This document shows positions 1 to 5,098 of a DNA stretch of 5,098 bases, one piece after another (positions within the stretch are counted from its first letter, which is position 1; the number at the start of each line of letters is the position of its first letter). The stretch comes from Burkholderiales bacterium. Lineage in GTDB: Bacteria; Pseudomonadota; Gammaproteobacteria; Burkholderiales; JAEUOS01. The translations under genes were made by a program, and so were the position numbers. A model generated the notes under the pieces. That model had not been told where the DNA came from, did no database searches, and was given only the letters and a program-made list of their open reading frames with translations. Location: contig CANGUJ010000317.1 of NCBI GenBank assembly GCA_947456845.1, forward strand, positions 1-5,098, read 5' to 3'.

Positions 1-360
1 GACTGGCCATCCCTCATCGCGCGCCTGCCGCTGACCGGCTTTGTGCGAACCTGGGCCAACAAGAGCGAATTCGACGGCCGCGAAGGCGGCACCTTCAGGC
101 TGCGCGTGCCGACCCGCGTGCTTGCCGACGACAAGCCCATGCAGGAAAAGCTGCGCGCGGCGATCGAGCAGTATCTCGGGCGTCCGGTGCGCCTGGCCGT
201 GACGGCGGGCGACATGGCGGGCGCCTCGGTGGCGGCCATCGCGGAGAGGCAGAACGACGTCCGCCAGAAGGCCGCGGAGGATTCCATCGAGGCCGATCCG
301 TTTGTCAAGGAATTGGTCGCCAGGACCGGCGCGACGCCCACCAACATCCGGCCGGCCTGA
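1..360 (+). CDS. dnaX: DNA polymerase III subunit gamma/tau, C-terminal fragment
   Basis: The reading frame is open from base 1 and ends at TGA 358-360, giving the last 119 residues of a protein whose start lies left of the window. It begins DWPSLIARLPLTG, continues through a beta-rich stretch (TFRLRVPTRV, residues 31-40) and a helix LRAAIEQYLGRPVRL (51-65), and ends in a charged helix followed by DPFVKELVARTG (99-110). This matches the tau C-terminal domain, which in the full-length protein binds the alpha polymerase subunit and tethers it to the clamp loader. The ATPase domain is outside the window. The next gene, ybaB, starts 82 bases downstream on the same strand, the standard dnaX-ybaB order, and this supports the call. 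A 6-bp inverted repeat (GCCGGC 351-356 and 368-373) overlaps the stop, but no T-tract follows it, so read-through into ybaB is likely. Confidence 0.88.
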   Translation, partial: DWPSLIARLPLTGFVRTWANKSEFDGREGGTFRLRVPTRVLADDKPMQEKLRAAIEQYLGRPVRLAVTAGDMAGASVAAIAERQNDVRQKAAEDSIEADPFVKELVARTGATPTNIRPA

Positions 361-442
361 CGCGAACGCCGGCATTGTCCACTCCACGCCCACTCGTCGC
401 GCATCCCGCGCGCTAACACTGACCCACGGAGCGCTTCACACC

Positions 443-784
443 ATGTTCAACAAGGGACAACTGGCCGGCCTGATGAAGCAGGCGCAGGCGATGCAGGAAA
501 AAATGCAGCAGCAGATGGCGAAGATCCAGGAGGAACTGGCCGCCATGGACATCGAGGGCCAGTCGGGCGCCGGCATGGTCAAGGTGGTGATGAGCGGCAA
601 CCACTCGGTCAAGCGCGTGATCATCGATCCGTCCCTGATGGGCGACGACCGCGAAATGCTCGAGGACCTGGTGGCCGCGGCATTCAACGACGCCTCGCGC
701 AAGGCCGATACGGTATCGGAGGAAAAAAAGGGCGCGTTGTCGTCCGGCATGGGCATGCCGGCGGGATTCAAGATGCCGTTTTGA
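443..784 (+). CDS. ybaB: YbaB/EbfC family nucleoid-associated protein
   Basis: The 113-residue product opens MFNKGQLAGLMKQAQAMQEK, the family's hallmark N-terminus, and has a Gln/Met-rich amphipathic helix (about residues 5-35). A small sheet follows (GMVKVVMSGNHSVKRVIIDP, 44-63), then a helix EMLEDLVAAAFNDASRKA (71-88) and a Gly/Met-rich tail (GMGMPAGFKMPF). Family members are about 100-115 residues and form dimers that bind DNA and coat the nucleoid. ATG 443 was chosen because the family motif begins there and GGAG lies at 428-431, 11 bases upstream, slightly longer than ideal. The frame stays open upstream to an ATG at 302, but that would overlap dnaX and add a non-family, Arg/Pro-rich leader. 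It sits downstream of dnaX as usual; the expected recR does not follow. The family call is very secure; the precise cellular role is known only in part. Confidence 0.95.
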   Translation: MFNKGQLAGLMKQAQAMQEKMQQQMAKIQEELAAMDIEGQSGAGMVKVVMSGNHSVKRVIIDPSLMGDDREMLEDLVAAAFNDASRKADTVSEEKKGALSSGMGMPAGFKMPF

Positions 785-789
785 GGCGA

Positions 790-820
790 CGGGCAAGAAG
801 CGCACGTCCGCTCTTGCCCG
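790..820 (+). terminator. Hairpin just after ybaB, possible transcription end
   Basis: CGGGCAAGA (790-798) pairs perfectly with TCTTGCCCG (812-820). Inside, GCG (800-802) can pair with CGC (809-811) after a single bulged A, giving a 12-bp arm closed by a 6-base loop. It begins six bases after the ybaB stop, where a terminator would be expected before a convergent gene. No T-tract follows (GCTCAAGG), so it is not a canonical intrinsic terminator. It may instead protect the mRNA 3' end or work together with Rho. Confidence 0.4.
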
Positions 821-836
821 GCTCAAGGTCGCATCA

Positions 837-860
837 AATCGCCGCCAGAGGCGGTCGATT
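837..860. repeat. Small inverted repeat in the convergent intergenic gap
   Basis: AATCGCCGCC (837-846) and GGCGGTCGATT (850-860) form a 10-bp stem with an AGA loop and one bulged T (855). It lies between the converging ybaB and UPF0114 genes. Only two T residues follow on the plus strand. It is a secondary candidate for transcript-end structure, with no known family. Confidence 0.3.
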
Positions 861-880
861 GTACGCCACAAATGCTACGT

Positions 881-925
881 AGAGCCGTGGCGCGGGCGCG
901 CGGCTTGTTGAAGCCGCGCGGCTCT
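881..925 (-). terminator. Strong GC hairpin at the 3' end of the UPF0114 gene
   Basis: CGCGCGGCTT (897-906) and AAGCCGCGCG (911-920) form a perfect 10-bp stem with a 4-base loop. An outer pair AGAGCC (881-886) with GGCTCT (920-925) could lengthen the structure around a bulge, sharing base 920 with the inner stem. The structure overlaps and follows the minus-strand stop codon (924-926). No T-tract lies on either strand, so a classical intrinsic terminator is not shown. Being symmetric, it could act on transcripts arriving from both sides. Confidence 0.4.
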
Positions 926-1520
926 AATGTTCGTGTGCGCGCGCCAAGGTGATCGACTTCTCCATGATGTAGTCGGTATAGGCGATCGCCATGGCCGACA
1001 GCAGGAAGGCGATGTGGATCACGGTCTGCGCGATGAGGGTCTTCTCGTCGTAATGCTGCGCGTTGATGAATGTCTTCAAGAGGTGGATCGAGGAGATGCC
1101 GATAATGGCGGTGGCCAGCTTCACCTTGAGCACGCTGGCGTTGACGTGCGAGAGCCATTCCGGCTGGTCCGGGTGGTGCTCCAGATCCATGCGCGAGACG
1201 AAGGTTTCATAGCCGCCCACGATCACCATGATGAGGAGGTTGGAGATCATCACCACGTCGATCAGGCCCAGCACCACAAGCATGATGGCGGTCTCGGTGA
1301 GCTTGCCGTCCTGCGCGTCCTTGATCAGCGGCCCATGGCCGAATGCGGCTTCGATCAGGTGCGTGAGTTCCACCCAGAAATGGAACACATAGACCAGTTG
1401 CGCAGCGATCAGGCCCAGGTACAGCGGAAGCTGCAGCCAGCGGCTCGCGAATATGAAGCGGGGAAGCGGCCGCAGCTTGGCGGCGGATTTTTCAGGCTTG
1501 GTATGCGGGTCAATGGGCAT
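924..1520 (-). CDS. UPF0114 (YqhA/TIGR00645) family inner-membrane protein
   Basis: The 198-residue product has four hydrophobic segments, at about residues 31-51, 78-101, 132-150 and 163-181, and so should be an inner-membrane protein. Recognisable family motifs are FASRWLQLPLYLGL (24-37), GGYETFVSRMD (102-112) and GISSIHLLKTF (141-151), which line up with E. coli YqhA (ASRWL, SGYENFVSQLD, AISSIHLLRVF). It is longer than YqhA (about 164 residues) because of a Lys/Pro-rich N-terminal extension of about 20 residues and a longer loop at 55-76. Its biochemical function is not established, so none is assigned. ATG 1520 is the only good start; the Shine-Dalgarno is weak (CAGAG about 10 bases upstream). 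The gene converges on ybaB and diverges from aceA, sharing the 457-base control region. Confidence 0.88.
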   Translation of the reverse strand: MPIDPHTKPEKSAAKLRPLPRFIFASRWLQLPLYLGLIAAQLVYVFHFWVELTHLIEAAFGHGPLIKDAQDGKLTETAIMLVVLGLIDVVMISNLLIMVIVGGYETFVSRMDLEHHPDQPEWLSHVNASVLKVKLATAIIGISSIHLLKTFINAQHYDEKTLIAQTVIHIAFLLSAMAIAYTDYIMEKSITLARAHEH

Positions 1521-1715
1521 TATTGCGTGCTCTGAGTCACAGGAGTTTGCGGTTGCTTTTTTTCGGTCGTGGTCTGATTCAGGTGGCGACGCGTGTCTGG
1601 CCGAACGTGCTTGCCGACCGAAGATTGTACCTGAGTGATCCAGTCGGATATGGCGTGCGTGCCCGCGTGAATCCGCCTAACCCCTCGTGCGTCAAGGGTT
1701 TTTCCCGCGCCGCGG

Positions 1716-1727
1716 TTTAAGCGCTTA
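1716..1727. promoter_or_regulatory. Operator-like palindrome, copy 1
   Basis: TTTAAGCGCTTA contains the perfect 10-bp palindrome TAAGCGCTTA (1718-1727). A/T arms around a central AGCGCT are typical of LacI-family operators, although the binding protein cannot be named from the sequence. The identical 12-mer recurs 33 bases downstream, about three helical turns, so proteins bound to both would lie on roughly the same DNA face. Confidence 0.55.
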
Positions 1728-1730
1728 GCG

Positions 1731-1750
1731 AATTGCGGCGGCGCGCAATT
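1731..1750. repeat. Inverted repeat between operator copies 1 and 2
   Basis: AATTGCG (1731-1737) and CGCAATT (1744-1750) form a 7-bp dyad with a 6-base GC spacer. It fills the space between the two TAAGCGCTTA palindromes and overlaps the first two bases of the second 12-mer. It could be a separate protein site or part of a composite operator. Confidence 0.4.
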
Positions 1751-1760
1751 TAAGCGCTTA
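1749..1760. promoter_or_regulatory. Operator-like palindrome, copy 2
   Basis: This is an exact second copy of TTTAAGCGCTTA, with the palindrome TAAGCGCTTA at 1751-1760. It ends seven bases before the TTGACA box at 1768. A protein bound here would abut the RNA polymerase site of a rightward promoter, a position compatible with either activation or repression. Confidence 0.55.
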
Positions 1761-1767
1761 TTTACTC

Positions 1768-1794
1768 TTGACATTTATCAATAAAATATAGAAA
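1768..1794 (+). promoter_or_regulatory. Candidate aceA promoter with a consensus -35
   Basis: TTGACA (1768-1773) is a perfect sigma-70 -35 hexamer at the left edge of the AT-rich island, pointing towards aceA about 200 bases ahead. The -10 box is ambiguous: TAGAAA (1789-1794) sits at a 15-base spacing and matches four of six positions, while TATAGA (1787-1792) looks better but at only 13 bases. An activator-dependent promoter would fit a good -35 with a poor -10. Confidence 0.4.
1776..1788 (+). promoter_or_regulatory. Possible IHF binding site
   Basis: TATCAATAAAATA matches the IHF consensus WATCAR-N4-TTR at all defined positions but one (ATA in place of TTR), in an A-rich context of the kind IHF favours. 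It lies within the candidate promoter, between operator copies 2 and 3, where a sharp bend could bring the sites together. IHF is known to counter repression at E. coli aceBAK; a parallel here is inference. AT-rich DNA yields such matches by chance. Confidence 0.3.
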
Positions 1795-1822
1795 AAACTA
1801 TTAAAAACAATGGGGTGTTAAG

Positions 1823-1832
1823 TAAGCGCTAC
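1823..1832. promoter_or_regulatory. Operator-like palindrome, degenerate copy 3
   Basis: TAAGCGCTAC keeps the first eight bases of the TAAGCGCTTA palindrome exactly and loses the symmetry of the last two. Its centre is 72 bases from copy 2, on the other side of the AT-rich promoter core and probably downstream of the transcription start. This is where an auxiliary operator for loop-type repression would lie. Confidence 0.4.
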
Positions 1833-1900
1833 AGGTCGCTAAATTGGTTGCCACGCAGCATTTCGGTTCGCAAACTGGGTTGTACGCAATGCGTGTGAGA

Positions 1901-1929
1901 CCCGCAACATCTGACATTCAGGGTGCGGG
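1901..1929 (+). promoter_or_regulatory. Stem-loop in the aceA leader
   Basis: CCCGCA (1901-1906) pairs with TGCGGG (1924-1929), and inside it CTGA (1911-1914) pairs with TCAG (1918-1921) over a 3-base loop, with an asymmetric internal loop between. It ends 48 bases before the aceA start. An alternative pairing of GGGT (1877-1880) with ACCC (1900-1903) would use the same CCC. No T-tract follows, so it is not a terminator. Its role, if any, is unknown. Confidence 0.35.
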
Positions 1930-1963
1930 CGGCGATGACAGCAGCGCGTGCTCAACCAAAACC

Positions 1964-1971
1964 AGGAAGGA
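1964..1971 (+). promoter_or_regulatory. Strong ribosome binding site of aceA
   Basis: AGGAAGGA lies six bases before ATG 1978. It decides the start: the in-frame GTG at 1948 would place this Shine-Dalgarno inside the coding sequence and add ten residues with no counterpart in known isocitrate lyases. Confidence 0.8.
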
Positions 1972-1977
1972 ACTGCC

Positions 1978-3303
<1,326 letters not shown>

Positions 3304-3309
3304 ACCGGG

Positions 3310-3336
3310 GGCCGGGCGCGCTTGCGCTGCCTGGCC
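3310..3336 (+). repeat. Imperfect hairpin in the aceA 3' untranslated region
   Basis: GGCCGGGC (3310-3317) can pair with GCCTGGCC (3329-3336) through one G-T wobble, with an 11-base loop. It lies directly after the aceA stop and before the intrinsic terminator. It may shield the mRNA end against 3' exonucleases; that is inference. Confidence 0.3.
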
Positions 3337-3355
3337 GGTCTTGCAGATGCCAGCC

Positions 3356-3382
3356 AAGGCGTCCCGCGCGGGACGCCTTTTT
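3356..3382 (+). terminator. Intrinsic terminator of aceA
   Basis: GGCGTCCC (3358-3365) and GGGACGCC (3370-3377) form a perfect GC-rich stem with a GCGC loop, extended by AA-TT pairs at 3356-3357 and 3378-3379, followed by a run of five T (3378-3382). This is the classical Rho-independent form, 52 bases after the aceA stop, and it separates aceA from ridA transcriptionally. Confidence 0.9.
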
Positions 3383-3398
3383 GTTGGTTGCCGGTGCG

Positions 3399-3420
3399 GC
3401 GCTTTGCGAATGCAAAGCGC
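3399..3420. promoter_or_regulatory. Perfect 9-bp dyad upstream of ridA
   Basis: GCGCTTTGC (3399-3407) and GCAAAGCGC (3412-3420) are exact inverted repeats around GAAT. They lie 17 bases past the aceA T-tract and 50 bases before the ridA start. The position fits an operator or part of the ridA promoter region; a weak -10-like TAAACT (3435-3440) follows. It could also be a second, backup terminator hairpin, since a short TTTT occurs at 3428-3431, but the T-run is seven bases away. Confidence 0.4.
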
Positions 3421-3470
3421 GCGGTGCTTTTGATTAAACTGGCGACCTTTCGTCTGGAGCCCTGTGCGCC

Positions 3471-3854
3471 ATGCCCAACACCCCGGTTTCAACGCCGTCC
3501 GCACCTGCCGCCATCGGTACCTATTCACAGGCCATCAAGGCCGGCAGCACCTGTTATCTCTCCGGGCAGATCGCCCTCGAACCCGCCACCGGCCAACTGG
3601 TGGCCGGCGGCTTCGAGGCCGAAGTGGCGCAGGTGTTCGAGAACCTCAAGGCGCTGGCTGCGGCTTGCGGCGGATCGCTCGGCGACGCGGTGAAGGTCAC
3701 CGTCTTCCTCACCGACCTGGGCAACTTCGCCAAAGTCAACGAGGCGATGGCGCGCTACTTCATGCAGCCGTATCCGGCGCGCGCCGCCGTGGGCGTGGCC
3801 AGCCTTCCGCGCGGCGCACAGATCGAGGCCGACGCGGTGCTGGTCATCGGTTGA
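3471..3854 (+). CDS. ridA: RidA family reactive enamine/imine deaminase
   Basis: The 127-residue product has the full RidA (YjgF/YER057c/UK114) length and motifs: AIGTYSQAIKAG (14-25), YLSGQIALEP (29-38), NLKALAAACGGSL (58-70), KVTVFLTD (75-82), YPARAAVGVASLPRGA (101-116) and IEADAVLV (118-125). Arg104 and Glu119 match the Arg105 and Glu120 needed in characterised RidA proteins for hydrolysing 2-aminoacrylate and related enamine/imines, by-products of PLP enzymes such as threonine dehydratase. The protein normally forms a cytoplasmic trimer. ATG 3471 has GGAG at 3456-3459, 11 bases upstream. The gene follows the aceA terminator, so it should have its own promoter. Its TGA overlaps the proposed TTG start of recG, which suggests one transcript. 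Family membership is sure; the exact substrate is inferred from the conserved arginine. Confidence 0.93.
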   Translation: MPNTPVSTPSAPAAIGTYSQAIKAGSTCYLSGQIALEPATGQLVAGGFEAEVAQVFENLKALAAACGGSLGDAVKVTVFLTDLGNFAKVNEAMARYFMQPYPARAAVGVASLPRGAQIEADAVLVIG

Positions 3855-5098
3855 GCACCGCGCGCAGCGCCGGTGCCGCACACAAGGATGCGCTGCCCAA
3901 GGGGCCGCCGGGCGTCGCACCAGCCGTCGGCGCAAAGCTGGCCAAACTCGGACTCAGGTCGCGTTTCGACCTGATCCTGCATCTGCCGCTGCGCTACGAG
4001 GATGAAACCCGCGTCACGCTCATCGCGACACTGGTCGACGGGGTGTTCGCGCAGGTGGAGGGGGTGATCGAGAGCGCCGACATTCAGTACCGTCCGCGCC
4101 GTATGCTGGTGGTGAAGATCGCCGACGCCAGCGGTGTGCTGACGCTGCGTTTTCTCAATTTCTACGGCAGCCAGGTCAAGGCCCTGGCCGAGGGCAAGCG
4201 GCTGCGCGTGTCGGGCGAGGCGCGCACCGGCTTCGTCGGCGCAGAGATGATCCATCCGCGTTATCGGGAGGTGTCCGAGGGGGCGCCCCTGCCGCAGGCG
4301 CTCACGCCGGTGTACCCGGCCACCGCCGGTGTCGGCCAGGCCACCCTGCGCCGCATCATCGTCGCGGCCATCGAGGCGGCCCGGAAGGAGGGGCAGCTGG
4401 CGGACACGGCCCCCCCGGTCATCGGGCTGAAGATGGCGCCGTTTGCCGCCGCGGTCGATGCGCTGCATTTCCCCACTCCGGGCGCCGCGGAGGGGCGGGA
4501 TCCGCAGGCCTGGCGGCGCATGAAGTTCGATGAAATCCTGGCCCAGCAGCTCTCGCTCAAGCGCGCGTATCGGGCGCGGCGCATCCAGAGCGCGCCCGTT
4601 CTGGCGCAAGCGACCTCTGCCGATGCGTCGCTCGAGGCGCGCCTGCTCGCGGGCCTGCCATTTCGCCTGACCCAAGCGCAAGCGCGAACGTTTGAGGAGA
4701 TTGCGCGCGACCTTGCCGCGCCGCACCCCATGCGCCGCCTGCTGCAGGGCGATGTGGGCAGCGGCAAGACCATCGTCGCGGCCCTGGCAGCCTGCCGCGC
4801 CATCGACTGCGGATATCAGGCGGCCTTCATGGCGCCCACCGAAATCCTCGCGGAGCAGCACTACCGCAAGCTGGCGTTCTGGTTGAAGCCGCTGGGCGTG
4901 AACATCGCATGGCTGGCGGGCAGCCTGAAGAAGAAGCAGAAGGATGCCGGCCTGGCTGCCGCGGCTGACGGCAGCGCCGCGCTGGTGGTCGGCACGCATG
5001 CGCTGTTCCAGGACAAGGTGGTTTTCGAGCGACTGGGTCTGGCCATCGTCGACGAGCAGCATCGCTTCGGTGTCGAGCAACGCCTCTCGCTCGCACGC
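3851..5098 (+). CDS. recG: ATP-dependent DNA helicase RecG, N-terminal 416 residues (runs off the window)
   Basis: The frame runs open to base 5098 and covers about 60% of a RecG (E. coli 693 residues). RecG remodels stalled forks and Holliday junctions. Visible in order: LAKLGLRSRFDLILHLPLRY (30-49), the start of the wedge region; an OB-fold-like stretch VEGVIESADIQYRPRRMLVV (about 69-88) to FVGAEMIHPRY (128-138); a linker helix MKFDEILAQQLSLKRAY (224-240); helicase Q-like motif FRLTQAQ (271-277); Walker A GDVGSGKT (300-307, Lys306); motif Ia MAPTEILAEQH (327-337); GTHAL (381-385); and the RecG-type DEQH box (401-404) followed by RFGVEQR. Motifs III-VI lie beyond the window. No ATG or GTG precedes the conserved region in frame, so TTG 3851, overlapping the ridA TGA by TTGA, is the best start, although its Shine-Dalgarno is weak. 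The gene identity is certain; the exact start is less so. Confidence 0.95.
   Translation, partial: MSTARSAGAAHKDALPKGPPGVAPAVGAKLAKLGLRSRFDLILHLPLRYEDETRVTLIATLVDGVFAQVEGVIESADIQYRPRRMLVVKIADASGVLTLRFLNFYGSQVKALAEGKRLRVSGEARTGFVGAEMIHPRYREVSEGAPLPQALTPVYPATAGVGQATLRRIIVAAIEAARKEGQLADTAPPVIGLKMAPFAAAVDALHFPTPGAAEGRDPQAWRRMKFDEILAQQLSLKRAYRARRIQSAPVLAQATSADASLEARLLAGLPFRLTQAQARTFEEIARDLAAPHPMRRLLQGDVGSGKTIVAALAACRAIDCGYQAAFMAPTEILAEQHYRKLAFWLKPLGVNIAWLAGSLKKKQKDAGLAAAADGSAALVVGTHALFQDKVVFERLGLAIVDEQHRFGVEQRLSLAR

Larger units (their letters stand above)
1521..1977. other. Divergent control region between the UPF0114 gene and aceA
   Basis: No convincing gene lies in these 457 bases. The half nearest the UPF0114 gene (1521-1710) is GC-rich and shows nothing I can name. 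The middle (1716-1832) holds three operator-like palindromes and an AT-rich island, 1768-1810, with only 6 G/C in 43 bases, which contrasts sharply with the rest of the window. The last part (1877-1929) forms a stem-loop in the likely aceA leader, followed by the aceA ribosome binding site. The layout suggests regulated transcription, mainly of aceA, with a minus-strand promoter for the UPF0114 gene also possible here. Confidence 0.7.

Noticed and set aside
430..436. AGCGCTT near the ybaB start resembling the aceA operator core (also AGCGCTTT within aceA near 3090)
   Set aside because: Both lack the symmetric TA arms, and a 6-base GC-rich core recurs by chance in a GC-rich window.
302..442. 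Upstream in-frame ATG that would lengthen YbaB by 47 residues
   Set aside because: The added part overlaps dnaX and matches nothing in the family, whereas ATG 443 gives the canonical YbaB N-terminus.
1679..1703. AACCC/GGGTT stem followed by T residues, terminator-like on the plus strand
   Set aside because: The stem is only 5 bp with a mismatch next to it, and there is no plus-strand gene upstream for it to end.
1520..1774. 84-codon minus-strand frame whose TAA overlaps the UPF0114 ATG (TAATG)
   Set aside because: The overlap looks like coupling, but the product is low-complexity Thr/Gln/Arg-rich, has no domain, and would run through both operator palindromes and the AT-rich promoter core. 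It is more likely non-coding.
1845..1860. Sigma-54-like promoter (GG-N10-GC) upstream of aceA
   Set aside because: Only the GG and GC doublets and the flanking T and A agree; the rest of the -24/-12 consensus does not, so a chance match is likely.
3755..5080. Long open frame (441 codons) on the minus strand opposite ridA and recG
   Set aside because: It is antisense to clear RecG helicase motifs, has biased Arg/Gln/Leu/Ala composition and no family motif, so it is a shadow of recG.

Overview
This is a GC-rich stretch of ordinary bacterial chromosome, most likely from a betaproteobacterium. That placement is an inference from high G+C third positions, the beta/gamma-type isocitrate lyase, the dnaX-ybaB pair and a ridA-recG pair; no rRNA or species marker is present. 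I see no mobile element, CRISPR array, tRNA or rRNA.

Layout. Bases 1-360 hold the 3' end of dnaX (DNA polymerase III tau, alpha-binding end), followed at 443-784 by ybaB, a small nucleoid-associated protein. The usual third partner, recR, is absent; a convergent minus-strand gene for a UPF0114 (YqhA/TIGR00645) four-helix membrane protein follows at 924-1520. The 139 bases between the two converging stops contain several hairpins. Bases 1521-1977 are a 457-base divergent control region. It holds an AT-rich core with a TTGACA box, an IHF-like site, three LacI-family-like palindromes (two exact 12-base copies plus one half-degenerate copy) and a leader stem-loop. From it aceA (isocitrate lyase, 1978-3303) runs rightwards, closed by a textbook intrinsic terminator at 3356-3382. 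After a short gap with a perfect 9-bp dyad come ridA (3471-3854) and the first 416 codons of recG, which probably starts at a TTG inside the ridA stop and leaves the window.

How the genes relate. dnaX, ybaB and recG belong to DNA replication and repair. aceA is a stand-alone glyoxylate-shunt gene with no malate synthase or aceK beside it, so its elaborate upstream region is probably its own carbon-source switch. ridA and recG look translationally coupled, although their functions (enamine/imine clean-up and replication-fork remodelling) are unrelated.

I found no undescribed multi-gene system. The least ordinary part is the aceA/UPF0114 divergent control region, where repeated operator-like palindromes surround an AT-rich promoter core.
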